The notes below the pieces were generated by a model. It was not told the origin of the DNA. It saw only the letters and a list, made by a program, of their open reading frames with translations, and did not search any database. The position numbers and the translations under genes were made by a program. Positions 32,256 through 40,075 of a stretch of 40,103 nucleotides of DNA are shown here, piece by piece. The first letter of the stretch is position 1. Every line of letters begins with the position of its first letter. Origin of the DNA: CAYQDR01 sp964416315 (GTDB lineage Bacteria > Methylomirabilota > Methylomirabilia > Rokubacteriales > DASRDR01); assembly GCA_964416315.1 (NCBI GenBank), contig CAYQDR010000032.1, positions 1 to 40,103 of the forward strand. Direction: 5' to 3'.

Positions 32256-33200
32256 ATGCCGGCGCTGGACGTGCTCAAGGGCTATCTGGTCGAAAGGCCG
32301 GCGCCATTGATCGGCGCCGAGACAATCCAGCTGCTGCTTCTCCGGGAAATCCTCGACTACACCGTGTTGAGGACGGAGGAAACGCGGGAGCTGAACTCCG
32401 TCAACACGCCGCTATCGGAAAGCGATCGGGCCACGGTGGTCAAGCGGGTCGCGTTCCTGGGCTCAAAGCAGAAGGCGGCGGAGTCGCGGCAGTTGGAGTA
32501 TCTCCTCAGGTCGGCGGGCGCCGAGACGCGAAAGGATGTGCCCTCGGGGAAGAACGGCGACGGGTGCTACCTGAAGGACAACCTGTGTCTCGCGTGTCCG
32601 CGATGTGGGCTCTACGGCGGCAGCGCCCTCGGCGAGGAGGCGAACATCAAGCACCGGATCGAGTACGCGACGGCCTTTTCGCTGCTGCCGCTCGACCAGA
32701 TCTCCGAGGAGATCACGTTCAACGCCGTCGGCGAGCTCGACCAGAGGACGGGTCAGGCGCTCGGCAGCCGGCACGTCGTCAAGCCGGCCAGCGTGTTCCC
32801 TTCCATCGTGAGCCTGAAGGCGGTGACGCGCGAGGAGTTGATCCTCGTGGTGAAGACGCTGCTCGCCTCCAGGAGCTACGGCGCCGAGTCCCGTACCGGC
32901 GGCGACTGTCGCAACACGTTCTTCGGCATCGTGGCTGGCTGGGAAGAAGTCATCACGCCGCTGGAGCTGACCCTGGAGCTCTACGATCACAAGGCTCTCG
33001 ACCCCTCGGAGCTGACCAAGCTGTTGAACGAGAAGTACAAGGCGATCGCGGGGAATCCGGACCGCATCGTGGTGCTGACGCCGAGCCAGGTTGACGCCGT
33101 GGTACGCGAGTGTGCGGAGATGGCACTGGACCGCGCCTTCCTCGACAAGGCTTACGGCGATGTGGCGGCGTACCGCCGGGCCCAAGGCGAGAAGAAGTAG
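32256..33200 (+). CDS. csc2: Type I-D CRISPR Cas7 backbone subunit Csc2
   Basis: A 314-residue RAMP protein matching Csc2 (Cas7d). Visible features include TIQLLLLREILDYTVLRTEE, the Cys pair CLACPRCGLYGGSALGEEANI, and IKHRIEYATAFSLLPL, and a central SRSYGAESRTGGDCRNTFFG loop. Several copies would line the guide RNA along the Cascade complex. The ATG follows the preceding TAG with no gap, and GAGGAGGA lies just upstream inside that gene. csc1 begins ten bases after the stop, as in standard type I-D operons. Confidence 0.87.
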   Translation: MPALDVLKGYLVERPAPLIGAETIQLLLLREILDYTVLRTEETRELNSVNTPLSESDRATVVKRVAFLGSKQKAAESRQLEYLLRSAGAETRKDVPSGKNGDGCYLKDNLCLACPRCGLYGGSALGEEANIKHRIEYATAFSLLPLDQISEEITFNAVGELDQRTGQALGSRHVVKPASVFPSIVSLKAVTREELILVVKTLLASRSYGAESRTGGDCRNTFFGIVAGWEEVITPLELTLELYDHKALDPSELTKLLNEKYKAIAGNPDRIVVLTPSQVDAVVRECAEMALDRAFLDKAYGDVAAYRRAQGEKK

Positions 33201-33209
33201 GGACCCGCG

Positions 33210-33992
33210 GTGAGTGAGGCTCTCGATCTCGGGGCTCGGGGTCTCCGCCTCTACGCCGGGCGGCTCTACAACCACGACTACCTGTGGTTCTCCTCCCTGG
33301 AGATTTCCAAGACCGCCGCCACCCTGCCCGTGATCCACAACTACGCGCTGAGCTACGCGATCTCGGGGTATTCGTACGGCCTCTACGCCGGAAGCAGACC
33401 GCGCTACGCAGCCGACCTCGACGCCATGCCGGCCTACGCGACGCCCGCCCGCCCGCGCGGGCTCGTGTCGCGCACGCGCTTCACCCAGAACGCTGTCAAC
33501 TCGCGGACGCTCCGGACCGACGACGCGCCACGGGGCGCCAACAGCCCGGGCCTCGGCTGGCGCCTCGTTCTCGATCCCATCTGGGCGGATGGGCCGTCCG
33601 ATCGCGCCGGCGTCGGGTTCGACCTCTACCTCTTCGCGCGCGCCTCGTTCGCGCCGCCCGCGGTGATCCGGCTTGGCAAGAAGGGCTGCCCGGTCCGGCT
33701 CGAGTGGACGGAGGTCAAGACACCGGGGGCTCGGTTCGTCGAGGAAGCCGTGCGGCCGACCCACGCCGTCAACCCTCTCGACGTCCAGGGGGAGATCACG
33801 GCCTACGAACCCGTGCCCATCCCGCCCCATCTGGTTCTCCGCGTGGCGGAGATCCGGAACGACTGGTTCGTCTTCTCCGGCGAGGACCGGGTGCACGTGC
33901 CACGGCGACTTACTCCAGCCGGGGCGGCTCCGGTCGATGAGCCTGACAGCGCCGCGCAGGCGAAGCCCCGGGGAAGAAGGCGGCATGCCTGA
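33210..33992 (+). CDS. csc1: Type I-D CRISPR Cas5 subunit Csc1
   Basis: A 260-residue RAMP protein. The start (LRLYAGRLYNHDYLWFSSLE) and PVIHNYALSYAISGYSYGLY are the hallmarks of Csc1 (Cas5d), the subunit that caps the 5' handle of the guide RNA in type I-D Cascade. A second conserved stretch is FVEEAVRPTHAVNPLDVQGE. GTG 33210 is used; the ribosome binding site is weak, suggesting coupling with csc2. The C-terminus overlaps the next gene, a Cmr1-like RAMP, by eight bases (ATGCCTGA), linking the type I-D genes directly to type III-like ones. Confidence 0.87.
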   Translation: MSEALDLGARGLRLYAGRLYNHDYLWFSSLEISKTAATLPVIHNYALSYAISGYSYGLYAGSRPRYAADLDAMPAYATPARPRGLVSRTRFTQNAVNSRTLRTDDAPRGANSPGLGWRLVLDPIWADGPSDRAGVGFDLYLFARASFAPPAVIRLGKKGCPVRLEWTEVKTPGARFVEEAVRPTHAVNPLDVQGEITAYEPVPIPPHLVLRVAEIRNDWFVFSGEDRVHVPRRLTPAGAAPVDEPDSAAQAKPRGRRRHA

Positions 33993-34497
33993 ATCGAGGA
34001 CGATCAATCTTGAAACCCTGACGCCCCTCTGGACGGACGGAGTGGACGCGACGTCGGAGGTCGCCCGAGCCACCGGTATCGTGGGCTGGCTGCGGTGGTG
34101 GTATGAGGCTATCCAGCGGGCGTTTGGTCACCGTTGCTGCGATCCTTCGAATCACGACCCGAAGGATCCACATTGCCCCTGTGACGGTCGCAAGGCCTAC
34201 TGCGAGGCCTGCCAGACGTATGGCGCCACCGGGCGTGGCCGACCGCTGAGGATTGAATTGAACTGGCCGGCGGAATACCGATCGACTTCGCGCAGGCATT
34301 TGGGACCTACGTCCCCGATTCGGCGTTCGCCGCATTGAGGAAGGATGTACTGGAACGAACGACTGTGACTACGTTGGCCCACCTCGGGAACACGCCTTCA
34401 GGGTCGCCGTGTCGGACCAAAATCGCCGGGCGAGAAGGATGCGCTGCTGCGGCAAGCGATCGAGGCCCTGTGGGAGCGGATCGATCGCATCGGATGA
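33985..34497 (+). pseudogene. Cmr1-like RAMP gene, three apparent single-base deletions
   Basis: The start (INLETLTPLWTDGVDATSEV ARATGIVGWLRWWYEAI) is the Cmr1 signature of type III-B systems, followed by the Cys-rich segment CPCDGRKAYCEACQTYGATG. As read, the frame ends at 34338 after RPLRIELNWP. Protein-like sequence continues in other frames: GGIPIDFAQAFGTYVPDSAF AALRKDVLERT, then HAFRVAVSDQNRR, then EKDALLRQAIEALWERIDRI G ending at 34497. Each step is a -1 shift at a short G run (34267-34273, 34386-34388, 34428-34430). Restoring three G bases gives 171 residues with a stop 13 bases before the next start. It may be real decay or assembly error. Confidence 0.75.
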
Positions 34498-34510
34498 TGG
34501 AGGCGGCGCG

Positions 34511-35451
34511 ATGAACGACTTTGCCAAGGAATGGCGCCTGAAGGCGCTCACCGACTTGTGGACCGGCGACGCCGAGGGAAAGGGACAGCGCACGATCCCC
34601 ACCGGGTTTCTCGGATCCATTCGCTGGTGGTTCGAGGTGCTGGCCCGCGGTCTAGGCGGGGCCGCGTGCGATCCATCGGAAGAGGGGAATCGTTGTCCTG
34701 GGCAGCAAAGCAAACGCTGCGTCGTCTGCGAACTCTTCGGCTGCACCGGCTGGGCGCGCAAGTTCCGGTTCGAGGTGCGGGACGGCAGCGGCGCGATCCC
34801 GCAGGACCACATCAGGAGGAACGTAGCGTTCAACCTCCGCTCCGGCCGATCGCCGCGGAGGAGTGGGCGCTGCTCGATCTGACGATTCGACTCATTGCCG
34901 ACTGCGGCGCTATCGGCGGCAAGACGGTGCTCAAGCCGTCCGACGAAGCGACTCGTGGCGGCCTACCACATCACCGCGACTACGGCCTCGTCGAGGTTCA
35001 GGAGCGACCAAGCATCCAAATGCGGTCGCGGGCCGAGCTCGAAAGCTACGTGCGCGACGGTCGCTGGCGAAACCCACAGCAGAAGGAGTCCGCGTGGGCA
35101 TCGCTCACGAACTTCTGGTGCGTAAACGGAAGGCACCTCGCGCGTCAGAGCGCCAATCAAAGCACCTTCAACAAGGTCCTCGGCCGAAAGGAGCCCAAGC
35201 ACCAGGGCCAGCAGCTCGCGAGCAACGAGCAGGCGGAGCGGTGGCTCGCCGGTAGGCAGCAGGAGAGCAAGAAGGTCTTCAGCTTCAAGGAGCCGCCGCG
35301 GACCTGTGGGTTCGTCAACCCAGACGTGGTCACCCTCGATCAGATGAAGCAACGATTGGCGCAAGGGTGGGGAAGTCTCGGGCCAAGCGATTTCGTCACG
35401 GGCGAAGCGATCCTCGCACGTCTCACGACACACCGCGGAGCGGCATCATGA
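34511..35451 (+). pseudogene. cmr1: Cmr1-family RAMP gene, one apparent single-base deletion
   Basis: A second Cmr1 relative. GGAGG (34499-34503) precedes the ATG. The N-terminus shows LTDLWTGDAEGKGQRTIPTG FLGSIRWWFEVLARGLGG, then CDPSEEGNRCPGQQSKRCVV CELFGCTGWARKFRF, classic Cmr1 motifs. Near 34837-34843 (CCTCCGCTCCGG) the frame breaks; adding one C gives FNLRLRPIAAEEWALLDLTI RLIADCGAIGGKT and an intact C-terminus ending at 35451, 313 residues in all. Cmr1 binds near the 3' end of guide RNA in the Cmr complex. As read, the product stops at 34882. Its stop overlaps the next ATG (ATGA). Confidence 0.8.
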
Positions 35452-36371
35452 CGTTCGATCTGTACGCCGAACTGGCGTCGCAAGCCGCCTGCCCCACCGA
35501 CGGTTCGTTACCGGCGGGGCTTGCCTCCGGGTTCCTGGACGGGTGCACTTCCTGGTCCACGCGAGGGAACGACCAAAGGAACGATGCGCGGCGCCGGTAC
35601 CTGCAACGGGCGTCCTCCGGAACGTTAGAGCTGCCGAGTTGGCTGCGACTTGATCCGCCGTTCGACAGGCTTCCTGACAGCTCCTGGCTCGCCTTCGAGG
35701 TCGCGTTTGCGCTCCAGACGCCCTGGTATTCCAGGGACGACCGGCCGTTCCATGTGCTCGACAACCCGGTACGCAAGGACCGCGTGTTCGGCGTGCCGTA
35801 CCTGGCCGGGGCGAGCTGGAAGGGGCTGCTGCGCTGGGCGTGCCGGATGCGGGCGGGGCTGAATGACTACCTCGAACAGCACGGTGGCAAGCTCGATGGG
35901 TGGCCGGAACCCACGTGGATCGTCCACCTCTTCGGCAACGAGAAGGGCGAGGCAGAGGACTTCCAACGGGGGGCGCTGGCGTTCTACCCTACCTGGTTCT
36001 CGCGGATCGGCATCATGGTGATCAACCCGCACAGCCGCAAGACTCGAGCGGGGACGCAGCCGATCTACTACGAGGTGATTCCCGCAGGTACCGGAGGGAC
36101 GCTACGTCTGCTGTATGCGCCCCTACCGGGCGCAGCCGCTCGGGACAAGGTGAAGCCCGAGGAGGCCATCGAGCGCCTGCTAGAATCCGTCGAGGCGCTG
36201 CTGACGACCTACGGTATGTCGGCCAAACGCACGGCCGGCTGGGGCACTGCCAGCGTGAGCCGGTGGACAGCGCATCGAAACGGGCAGGCGCCAATTCAGG
36301 CGACCGCGCTCGCGGACCTCAAGACAAAGGTCAAGCCGTGGGTGAACGCGGTGGGGGCACACGATGGCTGA
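35448..36371 (+). CDS. Cmr6-like RAMP subunit
   Basis: A 307-residue RAMP protein. VFGVPYLAGASWKGLLRWAC is the usual P-x-L-x-G-x-S-x-KG-x-LR motif of Cas7-type RAMPs. INPHSRKTRAGTQPIYYEVI PAGTGGTLRLLYAP fits the Cmr6 pattern (NPH, then YY and a P-x-GT strand), and the C-terminal SAKRTAGWGTASV is the expected glycine-rich end. Cmr6 caps the 3' side of the Cmr complex. The ATG overlaps the cmr1-like stop (ATGA), and the C-terminus overlaps csx11 by eight bases (ATGGCTGA). The subfamily is less certain than the RAMP fold. Confidence 0.65.
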   Translation: MTFDLYAELASQAACPTDGSLPAGLASGFLDGCTSWSTRGNDQRNDARRRYLQRASSGTLELPSWLRLDPPFDRLPDSSWLAFEVAFALQTPWYSRDDRPFHVLDNPVRKDRVFGVPYLAGASWKGLLRWACRMRAGLNDYLEQHGGKLDGWPEPTWIVHLFGNEKGEAEDFQRGALAFYPTWFSRIGIMVINPHSRKTRAGTQPIYYEVIPAGTGGTLRLLYAPLPGAAARDKVKPEEAIERLLESVEALLTTYGMSAKRTAGWGTASVSRWTAHRNGQAPIQATALADLKTKVKPWVNAVGAHDG

Positions 36372-39300
36372 CTTCGGCCCCGCCAAGAAGCTGCGCGAGT
36401 ACCGGCCGCTGCTCCTAGCCATGGAGGCCGTGGGGTGGCTTCACATGACGGGCAAGGCGCGGGGCGAATTCCTGCGCGAGCACGGCGGCCAGGCCAGTGC
36501 CTATAGGTACGAGCGGTGGTTCGAGCGCGAAAGCCCGCCGTTCCCGTGGTGTGATTTGCTGCGACCGGTAAGGGACAAGTTTCCGATCGATGGAAGCGCC
36601 TGGCCGCCGATACTGACGGACTTTGTAACGAAACACGCTGACCGCAACCCCGCCCCCGGTCTCCTGGGACTGCTCCAAGCAGGGCATGGGATGGCCTCGG
36701 GCATCGAGAAGAACGTGCCGCGCACAACCTCGCAGTACCTCGGCCAGGACATCACGCATATGTGGCTCTCCTCGGCCTTCGGCCATCCGCTGCGAAACCT
36801 GTTGGCCGACCCGCCCGAGGTGCTGACCGAGCCCGGCTGGCGGCGCGTTCTTGGCGAGGTCCGGCGCATCCTGGAGGAGCCCGGCACGCCTGGGACCACC
36901 AACACGGCGGAAGTGGGCGCTTGGCAGCGCTGGCGCGACTTTGCCGTCGGCCCGGGAAGCGCCCTGCGAACCGCGTTTTCATCGACGATCGCCGAGACGC
37001 GACTGCCCAACAACGAGGTCACGCTGTGGGATCAGTCCTACGTCGCGGCCGCGCTCTTCAAGAGCGCCGTGGGCGGAGCGATCCTGGAAGGCATCAGCTT
37101 CCCGTGGACTTCGAAGGACCTCAAGCAGACCACGCGCTGGCGCCTGCTGACCGTTGGCACCGGCACCGACCACTACGAGGCCCGCGCCGGACGCATCGGC
37201 GACTGGATGGGCTCTGGAGCGGCCATCGAAGCCTTCTTCGACGACGTCTGCCAGATCGTGGAGGTCGACCTCGCCGTCGGTTCGCTGCTCTATCGCGATG
37301 CGAGCCTGTGTGTCTTCTCGTTCCCCGGCGAGCGTTCGAACGGCACCGCCGCGGGCCTCAGGCCGGAGGAGTGGCAGCAGTGGCTGGGGGGCGAGGTCGA
37401 GAAGTTCGCGAAACGCTTGGAGCTGGAAACCCCGCCGTACTGTCGGATTAGCGAGCCGACGCGGAGCCTCGTGCCGATAGTCAGGAAGACGCGCGCGGCC
37501 CGCGATGCGCTCGCCGTGCCGGTTCACCGCTCGTGGAGCATCACCGGGAGCGCGGGAGGCGGCCACGTCTGCCCGGTGTGCCTGGTGCGGCGCAACGGCA
37601 GCGCGAATGACAAGCAGCGCCCGTGCGGGGTCTGCCAGAAGCGCCGGCGGGGCCGCCTCGATGCCTGGCTCGGTGGCAAGCTCGACTCCGACACCATCTG
37701 GGTCGATGAGGTGGCTGATACCGATGGCAGGGTGGCGCTTCTCACGCTGAGCCTCGACCTCGAGCCCTGGCTGGAGGGCACCCGACTTGATGCCCTTCGA
37801 GCGCAAGGCATCGGCGAATGGCGGAAGTTCAACCCCATGCTCGGCTCTCAGGCGAACCCCATCGACTCCTCCCAACCGTTCTCGAGTCTCACCGCTTACG
37901 TCCACGGAAAGCTGGGTACGTACGACAAGAACGACCCAGTGCTCGGCAGCCTCCAGGATGGGTACCGGGGTGATCGGATGCGGCACGCCGGCGACGGCGC
38001 CGACCGCCACGAAAACGACTGGCCGACCTTTTTCGGGAAGATCGTCGAGGACCGTTCGGACGCGCCACAGTGGGACGCGCTCGACGACGAGCAGCGCGCC
38101 CGCTGGCTCGTCCACCAGTTCTTCGGAAAGCTGGCCTCGCCCGGGCGCATCTACCGGCTTTGGCGCCAGGCCGAGGAGTTCTTCACCGCGCTGCTCGCAG
38201 AGTTCCGCGAGATCGCGGCCCGCGACGCCAACCGCTGGCGGGTGCGCCGAATCACGCTGGTCCCCGATGCCGCCTCGGCCAGCGTCGGCTGGCAGGACCG
38301 CGAGCTCTACGACGGACACCTGGGTGATGCGCCGGTCAGCCTCCTCTATTGCCAGGAGCAACAGGCCTTCGTGACCGCCTGCAACCTCGCTCGGCTACTG
38401 CGGGGGGAGCAGGCTGCCGAAGCGCTGGCAGACAAGGGAATTCGCTTCCAGGGTGACGACCGCGTCCCGCGGATACTGCGGGTGCAGCAGGTCAAAGACG
38501 CCGGCGCGCTCGGTGCCTACCACCCGGTGATCCGGCTCGAACTGAGTCCGCTCCGCTTCCGCGTCCTGGTGCCGCTGGAGGCTGCTTCCGCCTGTCTCGA
38601 TCGAGCGGTCGAGGCGTGGAACGAGCAGTTCGCCCGGGTCTGGGACCGACTCCCACTGCGCGCCGGTGTGGTCGCGTTTCCACAGAAGCTTCCCTTCCAA
38701 GCGGTCGTCGAGGCCGCGCGCAACCTGGAGCACGCGCTGCTCGATGCGAAGCGCGAGACGTGGCGCGTCAGCGCGCGCGACGCTCGATCGGGCGTCGTTG
38801 CCCTGACACTCGAGCGAGCCGATCAAGGCACCGATTTGCGCGCCGTTCCGGTCACCTTGCCCGATGGCCGGGCCGACGTCTTCTACCCGTACCTGGCGGT
38901 CGAAGACCACAACGTCCGCTTCCCGCGCGATTTCCAGCACCCGGACGGCCAGGTCTATCGTCACGCCGTGGACCTGGGGCCGGGCGATGGCATCAGGATA
39001 GAGCCAGCGCGCGTGGCGACGGTGTTCCTCGACAGCACGGGGCGCCGGTTCGAGCACGCCGCCACGCGTCCATTGACAGAGTGGACCCGCATGCGCAACG
39101 TATGGCGGCTTATCGAGCGCGCGGCGCCCAGCCTTGGCGCCCTGCACGGTACGTGGGCCGAATTGGTGGCGCGCCGGGAGGCTTGGCAAAGCCCCGATGG
39201 TGGCTGGATACCCGGCGGGCGAGAGGTCTGGCGCGATCTGGCCAGAGCGGTCTTGGCTGATCGTCTCGCCGTGCGCGGTGCGGCGTTCGATGTCGTCGGC

Positions 39301-39390
39301 GAGGCCGCCGCCGACGGCGCGCTCGCCTGGGCGTTCGACTGGCACTTGGCGGTGCTCAAAGAACGGATCGGTGAGGTGACGCATGCCTGA
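36364..39390 (+). CDS. csx11: Csx11-type Cas10-like large subunit
   Basis: A 1008-residue protein. The N-terminus (LLLAMEAVGWLHMTGKARGE FLREHGG) aligns with the HD region of Cas10 proteins but has His-Met in place of His-Asp. PNNEVTLWDQSYVAAALFKS AVGG (about 215-238) is the Cas10/Cmr2 'Ser/His-D' element, and CPVC (about 403) with CGVC (about 421) forms a zinc finger. In the second palm, where GGDD should sit, the sequence is SPLRFRVLVPLEAAS (about 729-743), so no cyclic oligoadenylate synthesis is expected. This combination fits Csx11, the Cas10 variant of some Cmr-like operons. It would scaffold the complex rather than signal. The cmr4-like gene overlaps its end by eight bases. Confidence 0.75.
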   Translation: MADFGPAKKLREYRPLLLAMEAVGWLHMTGKARGEFLREHGGQASAYRYERWFERESPPFPWCDLLRPVRDKFPIDGSAWPPILTDFVTKHADRNPAPGLLGLLQAGHGMASGIEKNVPRTTSQYLGQDITHMWLSSAFGHPLRNLLADPPEVLTEPGWRRVLGEVRRILEEPGTPGTTNTAEVGAWQRWRDFAVGPGSALRTAFSSTIAETRLPNNEVTLWDQSYVAAALFKSAVGGAILEGISFPWTSKDLKQTTRWRLLTVGTGTDHYEARAGRIGDWMGSGAAIEAFFDDVCQIVEVDLAVGSLLYRDASLCVFSFPGERSNGTAAGLRPEEWQQWLGGEVEKFAKRLELETPPYCRISEPTRSLVPIVRKTRAARDALAVPVHRSWSITGSAGGGHVCPVCLVRRNGSANDKQRPCGVCQKRRRGRLDAWLGGKLDSDTIWVDEVADTDGRVALLTLSLDLEPWLEGTRLDALRAQGIGEWRKFNPMLGSQANPIDSSQPFSSLTAYVHGKLGTYDKNDPVLGSLQDGYRGDRMRHAGDGADRHENDWPTFFGKIVEDRSDAPQWDALDDEQRARWLVHQFFGKLASPGRIYRLWRQAEEFFTALLAEFREIAARDANRWRVRRITLVPDAASASVGWQDRELYDGHLGDAPVSLLYCQEQQAFVTACNLARLLRGEQAAEALADKGIRFQGDDRVPRILRVQQVKDAGALGAYHPVIRLELSPLRFRVLVPLEAASACLDRAVEAWNEQFARVWDRLPLRAGVVAFPQKLPFQAVVEAARNLEHALLDAKRETWRVSARDARSGVVALTLERADQGTDLRAVPVTLPDGRADVFYPYLAVEDHNVRFPRDFQHPDGQVYRHAVDLGPGDGIRIEPARVATVFLDSTGRRFEHAATRPLTEWTRMRNVWRLIERAAPSLGALHGTWAELVARREAWQSPDGGWIPGGREVWRDLARAVLADRLAVRGAAFDVVGEAAADGALAWAFDWHLAVLKERIGEVTHA

Positions 39391-40075
39391 GAGCTACAAG
39401 GCCTTTCCGCACGTCGGGCTGGCGCTTGACCCCATCCACGTGGGTACCGGCGGGGCCCGCCTGGGCCGCGTGGACCTCACGATCGTGCGCGACCCGGTCA
39501 CGCGGATCCCCAAGATTCCCGGGTCGAGCCTGGCTGGCGTGTACCGGACCTATGCGGCGATGGCCAAAAACAGGTATCCAGACTGTGCCGGGCTCGGCCA
39601 GCCGCGTGCTGATGGCTCAGGCGGGCACTGCGGGCAGGCGACCTGTCCGATCTGCACGGTCTTCGGCTTCGCGCGTGGCAGGGACAGCGCCGGGGGGTTC
39701 GCCGGGCTGGCCGCCTTCAGCGACACGCACGTGCTCCTGTTCCCCGTCGCCACGCGGGAGGGCCCATGCTGGGTGACCTGCCCGATGGCGCTTCGAAGCG
39801 CCGGGGTGGCAGTGAGCGGCGTGGGGGAGGACGCCCTCTACCGCGAGCAGGACAGCCGGCAGCCGCTCAACCTCGGCTGGCTGCTGCTGCCGGTCAAGAC
39901 TCTATCGGACTCGCGGAATGTTCAGGAGGCGCTGATGGGACTCGGCGTCCCCGACGAGATCCTCCAAGGCCTGGGCATCGTGCCCGACAAGCTCTTCGGC
40001 CACGTCGTCAACAGCAACCTTGAAGTGCGCACCTCGGTGGCAATCGACCCGGCTGTTAGCGCCCACGCTTTCTGA
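39383..40075 (+). CDS. cmr4: Cmr4-like RAMP (Cas7), cut short at the C-terminus
   Basis: A 230-residue RAMP. The start LALDPIHVGTGGARLGRVDL TIVRD, then IPKIPGSSLAGVYRTYAAMA and CPICTVFGF-GRDSAGGFAGL AAFSD, are Cmr4 hallmarks; Cmr4 forms the backbone and cuts target RNA. Full-length relatives have roughly 290 residues. Here VVNSNLEVRTSVAIDP matches the family, but from about 40054 the sequence departs (AVSAHAF, stop at 40075). Since no frame continues the family pattern, the gene looks interrupted by foreign sequence starting TGTTAGCGCCCACG, or broken by an assembly join. It overlaps csx11 by eight bases. Confidence 0.75.
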   Translation: MPESYKAFPHVGLALDPIHVGTGGARLGRVDLTIVRDPVTRIPKIPGSSLAGVYRTYAAMAKNRYPDCAGLGQPRADGSGGHCGQATCPICTVFGFARGRDSAGGFAGLAAFSDTHVLLFPVATREGPCWVTCPMALRSAGVAVSGVGEDALYREQDSRQPLNLGWLLLPVKTLSDSRNVQEALMGLGVPDEILQGLGIVPDKLFGHVVNSNLEVRTSVAIDPAVSAHAF

